Numbered from the stretch's first letter, positions 29,235 through 38,056 are shown. The stretch is 64,000 nucleotides of DNA from Euzebyella saccharophila (GCF_014855495.1 NZ_JACYFJ010000004.1:344537-408536), one strand, 5' to 3'. Notes: generated by a model from the letters alone, not told the origin. Numbers and translations are program-made.

Positions 29235-30683
29235 ATGAAATTCAAAATTCTATCTCTTCTAATAATCTCATTACAGCTTACCAGTTGCCAGCAACAGCCC
29301 GAAGAAAAAATTAAAAGACCCAATATTCTCTTCATCATTGCCGATGATTTAACCACTACGGCCCTTTCTTGTTATGGAAACAAACTTGAAATCAGCCCGA
29401 ATATCGACGAATTGGCTTCTGCAAGTGTTATTTATACTAAGGCATATAGCCAGTATCCCGTTTGCGGACCGTCCAGGGCTTCCATGCTATCTGGCTATTA
29501 CCCCAATGCAACTACTACCTATGGTTATGTGAGTGGCAGGGAAAATATAGGTCCGGATAGAAAAATGCTCCCTCAGCTTTTTAAGGAGAACGGCTATGTT
29601 TCCACCAGGGTGAGCAAAATTTATCATATGGGCGTTCCCGGGGATATTGAAAAAGGGAGCGATGGCAAGGATGACCCTGCTTCTTGGACGGAAAAACACA
29701 ACAGCCAAGGGCCGGAATGGCGGGCTAAGGGAGATGGCGAATTGGTTCAGGGAAACCCTGATGGGAGCTTACCTGTAAAAGGGGGCAATGTCATGACAAT
29801 TGTAAAAGCGGAGGGCGACGATTTAGTCCATTCCGATGGAAAAACCGCTGAAAAAGCGGTAGAACTGCTCAAAAAATATAAAGATACCAGCTTCTTTCTG
29901 GCCGTAGGATTCGTACGGCCTCACGTGCCCTTTGTGGCCCCTAAAAATTATTTTGAGCCTTATGATTATGAGGAAATGACACTTCCTAAAAAAGTGGAAG
30001 GAGATTGGGTCGATATCCCCGAAAGGGGCATTAATTATGTAACTTCGGTTAACGGACAAATGAACCTAGAGCAGCAAAAAAAGGCCTTGGCCGCCTATTA
30101 TGCCTCGGTGTCTTATATGGATGCCCAAGTTGGAAAAGTTTTGGCAGCCCTAAGGACCGAAGGTTTGGAAGAGAATACCATTGTGGTCTTTACCTCCGAT
30201 CATGGTTTTCATTTGGACGAGCACGACTTTTGGATGAAAGTAAGCCTACATGAAGAATCGGTACAGGTACCCTTATTGATTAAAGTCCCGGGGAAGGAAC
30301 CGGCTATTTGCCATTCGTTTACGGAACTGATCGACCTCTACCCCACCCTTGCCGAATTGACCGATATTCCGTATTCACCACATCTGCAGGGAAAATCGCT
30401 GGTTAACACCTTAGATAATCCCTCTAGCCCAGTACGTGAGATGGCTTTTACCGTTTCCCAAGGGGGAAAATCGTTTTTATTGAGAAATGAAAACTGGGCT
30501 TTTATCCAATACGATGAGGATGCCGCATCAGGCATAGAACTGTACGATATGAATAAAGACCCTCAGCAGTATACCAATTTGGCTTTAAATCCTGCTTATG
30601 CCGATACCGTGGCGTTATTTCAAGAAAAGCTCAAGAAGAAATTGACGGAGGTGAGAACCAATGATTTGGGAATCGAGTATTAG
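29235..30683 (+). CDS. Lipoprotein sulfatase (family S1), iduronate-2-sulfatase-like
   Basis: The 482-residue protein has a lipoprotein signal (LLIISLQLTSC, Cys18) and the core PNILFIIADDLTTTALSCYGN. The formylglycine motif is CGPSR at Cys77. Other motifs are VGFVRPHVPFVAPKNYF and TSDHGFHLDEHDFWMKVSLHEESVQVPLLIK (seen as two blocks). It is related to but clearly distinct from the sulfatase at 9 kb. It likely removes sulfate from an algal or host glycan at the cell surface. Its stop codon directly abuts a 7-bp tandem repeat array. Confidence 0.88.
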   Translation: MKFKILSLLIISLQLTSCQQQPEEKIKRPNILFIIADDLTTTALSCYGNKLEISPNIDELASASVIYTKAYSQYPVCGPSRASMLSGYYPNATTTYGYVSGRENIGPDRKMLPQLFKENGYVSTRVSKIYHMGVPGDIEKGSDGKDDPASWTEKHNSQGPEWRAKGDGELVQGNPDGSLPVKGGNVMTIVKAEGDDLVHSDGKTAEKAVELLKKYKDTSFFLAVGFVRPHVPFVAPKNYFEPYDYEEMTLPKKVEGDWVDIPERGINYVTSVNGQMNLEQQKKALAAYYASVSYMDAQVGKVLAALRTEGLEENTIVVFTSDHGFHLDEHDFWMKVSLHEESVQVPLLIKVPGKEPAICHSFTELIDLYPTLAELTDIPYSPHLQGKSLVNTLDNPSSPVREMAFTVSQGGKSFLLRNENWAFIQYDEDAASGIELYDMNKDPQQYTNLALNPAYADTVALFQEKLKKKLTEVRTNDLGIEY

Positions 30684-30842
30684 TTGTTCGTTGTTCGTTG
30701 TTCGTTGTTCGTTGTTCGTTGTTCGTTGTTCGTTGTTCGTTGTTCGTTGTTCGTTGTTCGTTGTTCGTTGTTCGTTGTTCGTTGTTCGTTGTTCGTTGTT
30801 CGTTGTTCGTTGTTCGTTGTTCGTTGTTCGTTGTTCGTTGTT
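30683..30842. repeat. Heptanucleotide tandem repeat (GTTGTTC)n, about 22.9 copies
   Basis: There are 22 perfect GTTGTTC units plus six bases of a 23rd, beginning at the last base of the sulfatase stop codon and ending before a minus-strand gene. It contains no stop codons in several frames, so long artificial peptides (SLFVVRC or NNEQRTT repeats) can be read. Uniform units suggest an actively expanding and contracting array. Confidence 0.95.
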
Positions 30843-30927
30843 AAAACGAAAAAAATTTCCGAGCAACATTTTGGCAATTTTCAACCTTTTGGTTTTGTTT
30901 CAAGGCAAAATGAAGAAGATCTTCCAG

Positions 30928-32133
30928 TTATTCCTTCCCATCTACATAATCCTGCAAATAGGAATAACGTGGTGTCAACTTACCATTCTGTGTCATGCGG
31001 GCCCGTTCTAAAATACCATTTTTATCACCATTAAAGAACGCGGGAATTACATTTTTTAGAAAAGCCTCCCCAAATCCTTCGCTGGCATCTCTTGGTAATT
31101 CGCAAGGCAGATTATCTACGGCCATTACGGCAATGGCATCTTCATTCTTAAAATCCGTTTCCTTTTCAGAAATGGGGTCGTAGCCATAAATTGGATTGGC
31201 GATGGTAGACGGTTTAATAGTACTAGCCACAGGTCCGTCAATATCGCAGCTAACATCGGCCACCACCTTGATTTTGAAATCGGGGTGTTTGGCATCTTCC
31301 CGGGTATAGAGATAGGGAGCTCCTTGTCCGTAAAAATGGCCCGCGATGTAAAAATCGGTCACCTCGGCAAAACGGAAGAAATTGCTCTTATATTCCTCGG
31401 GATGGGCGAAGAAGTCAGCCTTATTGCCCCTAACCCCATCTTTGCGCCTGTTATATTCAGAAGCATCGATTTGACAATACACCGGCTCGTTAAATTCTTC
31501 TTTTAGGTATTCTGCTACGTTCACTTTTTTGAGTCCCATAGCATCGAGCATCTCTTTAGAGCCGTTACCTACTCTACCCTTTCCGGTCAATAAAATTTTG
31601 ATGTTAGGTAGCTTTATTTTTTTGAGTTCCGCTATCAAAGCCTGCTGATCGGTCAAGTTTTCTGCCTTGGGCAGTTCAAAAGTTCCGTATTTGAGTCCGA
31701 ATGAACGAAATCCGTTGTAAGCGCCCACAATGCCCGCATATCGACCAAAAGCCACCAAACGCTGTTCTTTTTCATTAGTGATGACCTCGTGGTCGTACAA
31801 TTCGATGTTCTTTTCTAGAATAGCCCTTAACAAGTCTCGATTGTAGGGCTGTTTTTTAATGGTGTGCGAGAAAAAAAAGTAGTTTTTATTGGGAATAAGA
31901 TGAGTAATAGGCACTTCTTTTACGCCCAAAAGCACGTCACACTCTTCCATTTTAGCAGCTACTTCTACACCTACCGCAACATAATCTTGATCTTGGTAGG
32001 CCCTAATGGGAGAAGGTTCCACCACAATTTCAGCCTTTGGATATTTGGAAAGGACTTTTTGACAGGCGGTGGGAGATAGTACTACGCGCCTATCGGGTGG
32101 GTTTTTACGTTCTCTTATAATTCCGAATTTCAT
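30928..32133 (-). CDS. NAD(P)-dependent oxidoreductase, alanine/saccharopine dehydrogenase-like
   Basis: The roughly 401-residue protein begins KFGIIRERKNPPDRRVVLSP, the N-terminal signature of the AlaDH/PNT and LYS1-like fold. A Rossmann region follows, with ILLTGKGRVGNGSKEMLDAMG (two blocks around the glycines). The C-terminal half contains ADVSCDIDGPVASTIKPSTI, close to saccharopine-dehydrogenase-like enzymes. The exact substrate (amino acid or oxo acid) cannot be set. The start is the ATG at 32133; one at 32142 adds MQL. The gene has a near-perfect promoter at 32260-32291 and a leader that holds a heptamer repeat. Confidence 0.75.
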   Translation of the reverse strand: MKFGIIRERKNPPDRRVVLSPTACQKVLSKYPKAEIVVEPSPIRAYQDQDYVAVGVEVAAKMEECDVLLGVKEVPITHLIPNKNYFFFSHTIKKQPYNRDLLRAILEKNIELYDHEVITNEKEQRLVAFGRYAGIVGAYNGFRSFGLKYGTFELPKAENLTDQQALIAELKKIKLPNIKILLTGKGRVGNGSKEMLDAMGLKKVNVAEYLKEEFNEPVYCQIDASEYNRRKDGVRGNKADFFAHPEEYKSNFFRFAEVTDFYIAGHFYGQGAPYLYTREDAKHPDFKIKVVADVSCDIDGPVASTIKPSTIANPIYGYDPISEKETDFKNEDAIAVMAVDNLPCELPRDASEGFGEAFLKNVIPAFFNGDKNGILERARMTQNGKLTPRYSYLQDYVDGKE

Positions 32134-32149
32134 GAGTTGCATTGTTTTT

Positions 32150-32187
32150 GGTTGATGGTTGTTGGTTGTTGGTTGTTGGTTGTTGGT
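32150..32187. repeat. Heptanucleotide repeat (GGTTGTT)n in a gene leader
   Basis: One variant and four perfect GGTTGTT units lie just upstream of the start of the minus-strand dehydrogenase gene, inside its probable 5' untranslated leader. The unit differs by one base from that of the long array at 30.7 kb. Confidence 0.85.
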
Positions 32188-32259
32188 AAACCCAAACTAT
32201 CCTAAGCTTAACTTTCAACAATCGAAACACTCTTTTAACATTCCGTGGCCGACTGGTTT

Positions 32260-32291
32260 CAAATGTAACGGAAGCGCATTCACTGTCAAAA
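32260..32291 (-). promoter_or_regulatory. Bacteroidetes promoter of the dehydrogenase gene
   Basis: On the minus strand, TTTTG (32287-32291) is followed after exactly 19 bp by TACATTTG (32260-32267), an ideal TTTG-N19-TAnnTTTG promoter. It gives a leader of roughly 120 nt. Confidence 0.65.
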
Positions 32292-32488
32292 CTTTTTTTG
32301 GAATACTTTTTGGGGTATATTTGCCGCCCTATTCCTTTAAGGTATCGGGTTTGCGTTAAGGATAAAGGCAGGTACCCGCCAAAGCGTGCCGATAGGTACG
32401 GGCAGGTGTGTACGGCCGATAGCCTGACCACTGGAACGTTAGTGACAGGGGCAACGCCCAAAAGTTCATTGAAAAAAAATGAGATGGT

Positions 32489-32646
32489 CTCGAAATAAAT
32501 TCGGGACGTAACCTGCCCGGCAATGGGTGGGCTCGACTACGCAAATCAATAGATTTGCTGTCGAGAGAATAATTTTTTTTAGGTCCCGAAGTAAATTCGG
32601 GACGTAATTCGAGTACGCAAATCAATAGATTTGCTGTCTCATTACG
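32489..32646. repeat. Duplicated palindromic element upstream of ssrA
   Basis: Two copies of a compound palindrome lie in tandem. Each has a GTCCCGAA-type inverted repeat (32489-32508 and 32583-32603) followed by a stem-loop built on GCAAATC-AATA-GATTTGC (32532-32565 with flanking CTCGAC/GTCGAG, and 32603-32646). The first stem-loop is followed by T8. Each copy also contains TAGATTTG, a -7 promoter match; the one at 32626-32633 is well placed for tmRNA transcription. The rest of the 500-bp gap before ssrA holds GC-rich imperfect palindromes (32365-32410) and no gene. Confidence 0.7.
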
Positions 32647-33041
32647 GGGCCGACTGGTTTTGACAGCGAGACCAATGGCATTGTAAGCATGCCGAGCGCT
32701 GGGGTACAGCTCGATAATATCATACTTCACACTTTTAATTGGCGAATCTAATTACGCTCTTGCCGCGTAACCCGAATTATAGTAAGGTTATGCCTCGTTC
32801 CCGCAAGGCGGGAAAGCGAGATGTCTCTGAACAGCCCTTGTTGACGGCGGTTTATTAAGAGGCACCATAAAAGTCAACACAAGGGTAGCGTAGCTTTGGC
32901 GCTGCCTCTAAAACCTTAAGAAGCTAAGTGTGCGTTAGGTCGTTTCCGGCCGTGCGTGCATCGAAAATAAAGCGGAAACTAAGCATGTAGAAAGCACTGA
33001 CGTTGCTTGTTTGGACGAGGGTTCGAATCCCTCCGGCTCCA
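32646..33041 (+). ncRNA. ssrA: Transfer-messenger RNA (tmRNA)
   Basis: The 5' end GGGGCCGACTGGTTTTGACA and the 3' end GGTTCGAATCCCTCCGGCTCC plus A pair to form the tRNA-like acceptor and T arm. The tag reading frame at 32741-32770 encodes GESNYALAA and a stop, very close to known flavobacterial tags. The RNA rescues stalled ribosomes with SmpB and marks the product for proteolysis. The CCA end is not encoded in full. A terminator follows at 33089. tmRNA genes are frequent insertion points for genomic islands, and an accessory island begins right after it. Confidence 0.95.
32741..32770 (+). other. tmRNA proteolysis tag reading frame
   Basis: The ten codons GGC GAA TCT AAT TAC GCT CTT GCC GCG TAA encode GESNYALAA. 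The hydrophobic ALAA end is the protease recognition signal. Confidence 0.93.
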
Positions 33042-33088
33042 CAATATCAATTGATTATCAGTTAATTACTGATAAAACTCCCATTTTC

Positions 33089-33121
33089 ACACCCAATTTT
33101 AAATAAATTGGGTGTTTTTTA
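33089..33121 (+). terminator. Terminator of ssrA
   Basis: An 11-bp perfect stem (ACACCCAATTT / AAATTGGGTGT) has a 5-nt loop and ends in T6. It lies 48 bp after the tmRNA 3' end. Confidence 0.85.
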
Positions 33122-33237
33122 TTGTGCTTTCTAATGAGTAAAAACTAAACGTAGCATCAGAATTCAACTCAATTAAAAGCAAACTACGTTTCTTACCCTT
33201 CAAAAAAATTAGAAGCCTTCAATGAAAAAAAATTATA

Positions 33238-33256
33238 ATCGTTCATTATGAACGAT
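33238..33256. promoter_or_regulatory. Perfect 9-1-9 palindrome, possible operator
   Basis: ATCGTTCAT-T-ATGAACGAT lies about 90 bp upstream of a small membrane-protein frame. It has the form of a dimeric regulator's site. The regulator is unknown. Confidence 0.4.
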
Positions 33257-33343
33257 ATGATTTCGCTAAACTTAGTGACAACTTGTTAAAAAAGGATAAA
33301 AAACAACTATCTTGGAAGTAATAACTACGAAAAAGGTACAAAC

Positions 33344-33469
33344 ATGAAAGAAGTTGTCGCAGAAATCAAATCACTCAAAGTATCCGTCAGTGCCCAATTT
33401 AATGTTCTTCTGGGATTGATTAGCTTTTTAGCATTAGTTATGACAGTTATCGTCTTTATGAAAGGATAG
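33344..33469 (+). CDS. Possible 41-residue single-pass membrane peptide
   Basis: The frame MKEVVAEIKSLKVSVSAQF continues into one hydrophobic helix (LLGLISFLALVMTVIVFM) and ends KG. The charged N-terminal helix and single membrane span resemble small phage- or toxin-like peptides, but no family is recognised. It lies in the roughly 660-bp stretch between ssrA and the recombinase gene, which has no other gene. A palindrome upstream may regulate it. Confidence 0.35.
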   Translation: MKEVVAEIKSLKVSVSAQFNVLLGLISFLALVMTVIVFMKG

Positions 33470-33661
33470 CCAATAGGCAATCTCTATTAGGTTGTATACT
33501 TATTCATATCGAATGAAAATGGCCTCCCTTTTCTTTTCTTAGTTATTGAATACCCAAAATCAAATACCAAATTTGTTATACTAAAAACGTAATTAAACCA
33601 CCGTTTAAATAAACTTTACTAGCTATATCAAATTGTTAATATTCCAGAGTTTACTATTACC

Positions 33662-33689
33662 GTACACTTTAATAGTTTACCTTGTACAC
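33662..33689. repeat. Spaced GTACAC direct repeats before the recombinase gene
   Basis: GTACAC occurs at 33662-33667 and 33684-33689, 22 bp apart (about two helical turns), just before the recombinase start. This could be a recombinase or regulator binding site; support is weak. Confidence 0.2.
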
Positions 33690-33705
33690 GTATAAATACC
33701 ACAAA

Positions 33706-34371
33706 ATGAAATTCGGGTACGCACGGGTAAGCACCAAAACGCAAAAGCACGACCTGCAGGTAGATGCATTCTTAAAGGAAGGCGTCGAGTCCAAAAACAT
33801 CTATGCGGATATCTCTTCTGGAGCCAAGGCCGAACGAAAGGGCCTGGATGAAATGATGTCGAAGTTACGCGAAGGCGATACCGTGGTTGTTTGGAAACTG
33901 GACCGGATAGCCAGAAGCCTATCGCATCTTGCCAAATTGATCGAAGAATTTGAGCAAAAAGGCGTACATTTCAAGAGCATTCAAGAAAGTTTTATCGACA
34001 CCACCTCCCCCCATGGTCGGTTTGTTTTCAACATTTTCGCATCCGTAGCCCAATTGGAAAGAGACATTATCATTGAGCGGACCCGCGCCGGACTGGAAAG
34101 TTCACGGCGTAGGGGAGTACGTCTTGGCCGTAAACCGGGCTTAAGCAAAAAAGCCGAGCACAAGGCCATATTGGCTGAACGCTATTATAGGGATAATGAA
34201 CTCAGCGTCGAAGAAATAATGAAACTGATTGATGTGGGCTCCAAGAAAACCCTTTATAAGTATCTTGCCATTCGTGGACGAAGAACTTGTAAAGAATGTG
34301 GAACTTTGTTCTGGGACAAAGAACAAGATATAGACACTGCCTTATGTACTAACCATAAAACTAGAAAATAG
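33706..34371 (+). CDS. Serine recombinase / resolvase
   Basis: The 221-residue resolvase/invertase has the catalytic Ser9 in YARVS, the QKHDLQ loop, VVWKLDRIARSL and the SVAQLERDIIIERTRAGL helix E. A helix-turn-helix-like C-terminus follows (SVEEIMKLIDVGSKKTLYKYL). An extra C-terminal zinc-like segment CKECGTLFWDKE plus a final CTNH may bind metal. Start chosen at ATG 33706, which begins at the conserved domain; ATG 33682 adds eight residues. The stop codon touches the ATG of the nucleotidase gene (TAGATG), so it probably heads the defence-like operon. Confidence 0.88.
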   Translation: MKFGYARVSTKTQKHDLQVDAFLKEGVESKNIYADISSGAKAERKGLDEMMSKLREGDTVVVWKLDRIARSLSHLAKLIEEFEQKGVHFKSIQESFIDTTSPHGRFVFNIFASVAQLERDIIIERTRAGLESSRRRGVRLGRKPGLSKKAEHKAILAERYYRDNELSVEEIMKLIDVGSKKTLYKYLAIRGRRTCKECGTLFWDKEQDIDTALCTNHKTRK

Positions 34372-35334
34372 ATGCCAGTAGACTTTTCAAAAATATTAGT
34401 GATTGGTGTTTCTTCGAGAGCTTTATTCAATCTCGAAGAAGAAGAGCAAATTTTCAGAGAACAAAATATTCGCGGATTTCGGGAACACCAATTGGCTAAT
34501 GAAGACAAGTTACTCGAAAAAGGTACCGCATTTCCATTGGTTGAGGCATTACTAAAACTCAATACCCACGTTGAGAAACCTATTGTTGAAGTGGTTGTGA
34601 TGTCAAGAAACAGCCCTGAAACTGGTGTAAGAGTTTTAAAGGCAATTGAATATTACAAACTTCCAATTACAAGATGTGCATTCTCAGGTGGGGAGCCACT
34701 AGCTCCTTTCATAGACGCTTTTGATGTTGACCTTTTCCTTTCACGAGATGAAAGTGATGTTCAAAAACTCGCTGATACAGCAAACTGTGCGACCGCCTTG
34801 ATATACGATCCACCTGAAAATTTTGAACCTGAAACAGATAGAGTAAAATTTGCCTTTGACGCAGATGCGGTTGTCTTTTCAGAAGAATCTGAAATCATTT
34901 ACAAGACGAAAAATATTGAGGCATTCCACAAACACGAAAAGGAAAACGAGGATGTTCCTTTGAATGATGGACCTTTTGCTGTGCTTCTAAGAAAGTTATC
35001 TGATATTCAAGACTTCCTGCCTGTTGAAAAAGAACTTTCACCACTGCGTATTGCAATAGTAACCGCTAGAAATGCACCAAGCCATATGCGAGTTATCAAA
35101 ACACTAAGACATTGGAATGTTTATGTTGATGAAGCCTACTTTATGGGCGGACTGCCAAAAGAAAAAGTGTTAGAAGCCTTTGGTGCTCATATCTTTTTTG
35201 ACGACCAGCATACACATTTGAGCGATTCGAGTAAGAAAATACCTTGCGGAAGAGTATTGTATAAATCGAATTCCATTCTCAAAAATTACGAGAAGGAAAT
35301 TATTGTTGAACCTAAGAAAATAAAAGAGAAATAA
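34372..35334 (+). CDS. Cytosolic 5'-nucleotidase, cN-I type
   Basis: The 320-residue protein is a full match in layout to the Pfam 5'-nucleotidase family PF06189 (cN-I). It has ILVIGVSSRALFNLE at the N-terminus, VVVMSRNSPETGVRVLKAIE, FAFDADAVVFSEESE with the DxD pair, VTARNAPSHMRVIKTLRHW and FGAHIFFDDQHTHL. Such enzymes dephosphorylate nucleoside monophosphates. It starts with no gap after the recombinase and ends one base before the methyltransferase ATG, so it is in one transcript with the restriction-modification-like genes. A role in nucleotide depletion during phage attack is possible; that is inference. Confidence 0.85.
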   Translation: MPVDFSKILVIGVSSRALFNLEEEEQIFREQNIRGFREHQLANEDKLLEKGTAFPLVEALLKLNTHVEKPIVEVVVMSRNSPETGVRVLKAIEYYKLPITRCAFSGGEPLAPFIDAFDVDLFLSRDESDVQKLADTANCATALIYDPPENFEPETDRVKFAFDADAVVFSEESEIIYKTKNIEAFHKHEKENEDVPLNDGPFAVLLRKLSDIQDFLPVEKELSPLRIAIVTARNAPSHMRVIKTLRHWNVYVDEAYFMGGLPKEKVLEAFGAHIFFDDQHTHLSDSSKKIPCGRVLYKSNSILKNYEKEIIVEPKKIKEK

Positions 35335-35335
35335 T

Positions 35336-36937
35336 ATGCCAACACTCCATTGGATAGGAAAAGAAAAAGTGGTGAGTCACCATCAAGATGTACCATACCG
35401 GGTTTTGGAATACAAATATGGTTTTACAGCCGACAAAGGAGAACAAACCGAACCGACCAACAGCGGAAATAAAATAATTCAGGGCGATAACCTTGAAGCT
35501 TTAAAAAGCCTGTTGCCTGAATATGAAGGAAAAATAAAGTGCATTTATATAGACCCACCATACAATACAGGAAATGAGAATTGGGTGTATAACGACAATG
35601 TAAACCACCCTAAAATAAAAAAGTGGCTCGGTGAAGTGGTTGGTAAAGATGGAGAAGACCTTAGCCGACACGACAAATGGTTGTGTATGATGTACCCGCG
35701 ACTACAATTACTGCACAAACTCTTGGCTGATGATGGCGCTATTTTTATTTCTATTGATGACAACGAACAAGCCAATCTAAAATTGATGTGTGATGAGATT
35801 TTTGGAGTTAGGAATTTTATTGCAAATATAACTTGGCAGAAAAAATATGGACCTGCAAATGACGCCAAATATTTTTCTCAAACACACGAGTTTGTTATAG
35901 TTTACAGTAAACAGAAAGAACTTTTCACCCATAATTTAGTACCCAGAGACGATAAGCAGCTTAAAGCATTTAGAAATCCAGATAATGACAAAAGAGGATT
36001 ATGGCGTGCTAGCGACCTTTCTGCAAGGACTTATTCTAAAAGTGGGGATTATATTATTGAAGGTCCAAATGGTGAAAAATATAGTCCGCCTCCAAGTCGG
36101 GCTTGGATTTTTAATCAAGAAAGATTTTTTGAATTACTTAAAGACAAAAGAATCTCTTTTGGGGCTAATGGGAAAGGTAGACCAATGCAGAAAAAGTTTC
36201 TTTCAGAAATAAAACAAGGTGTAACGGTTCAAACTTGGTGGGATAGAGACTTTGCCGGAGATAACAAAATAGCAAGATATGAATTAAAAGATATTTTCCC
36301 TCAAAATCCGTTTGACACTCCTAAGCCTTCATCACTAATAATTAGAATATTACAAATCGCTTCCGACAAAAACTCTATCATTCTCGACTCATTCGCAGGT
36401 TCAGGCACTACAGCACACGCAGTATTGAACTTAAACAAACAAGACGGTGGTAATCGTAAATTCATTTTGGTGGAAATGGAAGATTACGCCAACGATATTA
36501 CGGCAGAAAGAGTAAAGCGTGTAACTAAAGGTTATGGTTCAGGCAACAAAAAAGTGGAAGGTACAGGCGGAGCATTTGACTTTTACGAACTCGGTTTGCC
36601 ATTATTTGATGAGAACCAAAACTTAAACGAAGAAGTTGGCTTGGCAAAAATCAGAGAATACATTTGGTTTTCAGAAACTCGAACAAGTCTGAACTATGAT
36701 TTATCTGATTTGCGTGATGGCTCTGATTATTTTTTAGGGAGAAAAGATGGAACCGAATATTATTTCATTTACGAAAAAGAAAAGCTCACCACCCTCGATT
36801 ATGATGCTTTGGAACTCATCAAAACCAAAGGCGAGCAATACATCATATATGCGGATAATTGCTTGTTGCCAAAGGAATTTATGGCAAAGAAGAACATCAT
36901 CTTCAAGAAAATACCAAGAGACATCACAAGATTTTAG
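35336..36937 (+). CDS. Type III-like site-specific DNA methyltransferase (Mod)
   Basis: The 533-residue protein has the amino-methyltransferase catalytic motif DPPYNTGNENW (DPPY at 73-76) and the AdoMet-binding motif DSFAGSGTT at about residues 350-358. The order (DPPY first) is that of beta-class N6-adenine or N4-cytosine methyltransferases such as type III Mod. The variable middle part (residues about 140-330) is the likely target-recognition region. Its partner is the Res-like helicase-nuclease 1.2 kb downstream, with a Fic gene inserted between. It begins one base after the nucleotidase stop. Confidence 0.9.
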   Translation: MPTLHWIGKEKVVSHHQDVPYRVLEYKYGFTADKGEQTEPTNSGNKIIQGDNLEALKSLLPEYEGKIKCIYIDPPYNTGNENWVYNDNVNHPKIKKWLGEVVGKDGEDLSRHDKWLCMMYPRLQLLHKLLADDGAIFISIDDNEQANLKLMCDEIFGVRNFIANITWQKKYGPANDAKYFSQTHEFVIVYSKQKELFTHNLVPRDDKQLKAFRNPDNDKRGLWRASDLSARTYSKSGDYIIEGPNGEKYSPPPSRAWIFNQERFFELLKDKRISFGANGKGRPMQKKFLSEIKQGVTVQTWWDRDFAGDNKIARYELKDIFPQNPFDTPKPSSLIIRILQIASDKNSIILDSFAGSGTTAHAVLNLNKQDGGNRKFILVEMEDYANDITAERVKRVTKGYGSGNKKVEGTGGAFDFYELGLPLFDENQNLNEEVGLAKIREYIWFSETRTSLNYDLSDLRDGSDYFLGRKDGTEYYFIYEKEKLTTLDYDALELIKTKGEQYIIYADNCLLPKEFMAKKNIIFKKIPRDITRF

Positions 36938-36940
36938 ATT

Positions 36941-38005
36941 ATGGAAGAAATAAAAGTGCAAAACCTCCCGCCAAATGTAGATTGTGAGTCCGTGGCTATT
37001 TTAAAGCAACTCAACAAAGCTTCACGAGCATTAGGGCAGTTAAAGGGAGAGGTGTCTAAAATCCCGAATTCGCAAATACTACTCGATACACTTACGCTTC
37101 AAGAAGCAAAAGACAGTAACGAGATTGAGAATATTGTTACCACCGATGACGAGATGTACCAAGCAAGCATTGACGAAACGGTGGCTTCAGTAACGGCAAA
37201 AGAGGCACTCAATTACTCGAATGCCATTAAATTAGGATTGGATATTGTTCGCAACAAAGGTTTATTGACCATAAACGATATTTCCCGAATCCAACATATC
37301 ATATCGCCAAATCATCCCATTCGGAAAATACCCGGAACGGTTTTGAAAAATCCGAAAACACAAGAAGTGGTTTACACACCGCCCCAACATTATGACGAAA
37401 TAAAAAGCTTGCTCGATAATTTGGAGCGTTACATCAACGTACCCGATTTTCACGACATAGATGCTTTAATAAAAATGCCCATCATCCATTTTCAATTTGA
37501 AAGTATTCATCCCTTTTTAGATGGCAATGGAAGAACAGGGCGTTTGCTGAATATTTTGTATTTGGTTCAACAAGGTTTGCTAGACATTCCTGTTTTGTAT
37601 TTAAGTAGTTACATCATTAAAAATAAAAGCGATTATTATCGCCTATTGCAGGAAGTACGCACCAAAGGCAGTTGGGAAGAATGGATTGTATGGATGCTAA
37701 AAGGCGTTGAATTGACTGCCAAAGAAACCATTGTAGTAGTTAATAAGATTAAAGTGCTGATGGACGATTACAAAAAGGAAATCCGCTGCAATTTCAGTTT
37801 TTACAGCCACGATTTGATCAACATCCTTTTTAAGCACCCTTACACCAAAAACAGTTTTTTGGAACGTGAATTGAAAATTCACAGAAATACGGCTTCAAGC
37901 TACTTAAACACCCTTGCAGATGCAGGATTGCTTACCAAAGTGAAAATTGGGAAGTTCAACTATTACATCAATGTTGCCTTGCTGCAAATACTTAAAAACA
38001 GATGA
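36941..38005 (+). CDS. Fic-domain protein with N-terminal inhibitory motif (class II)
   Basis: The 354-residue protein has the Fic active site HPFLDGNGRTGR (catalytic His190). An N-terminal inhibitory helix holds the motif S59-N-E-I-E63-N64, matching S/T-xxx-E-G/N of class II Fic proteins, whose glutamate blocks ATP binding. The C-terminal part (residues about 270-354) is winged-helix-like. Fic proteins usually transfer AMP to target proteins. The gene starts 3 bp after mod, between mod and res, so it is probably a working member of the module and not a passenger. Its target is unknown. Confidence 0.88.
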   Translation: MEEIKVQNLPPNVDCESVAILKQLNKASRALGQLKGEVSKIPNSQILLDTLTLQEAKDSNEIENIVTTDDEMYQASIDETVASVTAKEALNYSNAIKLGLDIVRNKGLLTINDISRIQHIISPNHPIRKIPGTVLKNPKTQEVVYTPPQHYDEIKSLLDNLERYINVPDFHDIDALIKMPIIHFQFESIHPFLDGNGRTGRLLNILYLVQQGLLDIPVLYLSSYIIKNKSDYYRLLQEVRTKGSWEEWIVWMLKGVELTAKETIVVVNKIKVLMDDYKKEIRCNFSFYSHDLINILFKHPYTKNSFLERELKIHRNTASSYLNTLADAGLLTKVKIGKFNYYINVALLQILKNR

Positions 38006-38056
38006 TAGCCAGCAACTTAAATAAAGAAATAGACATGCACAGCAAATCAAGGTTTC

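Noticed and set aside
30615..31034. Long open frames rich in SLFVVRC or NNEQRTT across the heptamer array
   Set aside because: They are produced by the 7-bp repeat being free of stop codons in several frames; no start signal or non-repeat protein part.
32105..32730. Open frames over the region upstream of ssrA
   Set aside because: They cross palindromic repeats, a promoter and the tmRNA 5' end, and have no protein-like composition.
33001..33043. Possible separate tRNA gene at GGTTCGAATCC
   Set aside because: It is the T arm and acceptor end of the tmRNA; no D arm or anticodon arm precedes it.
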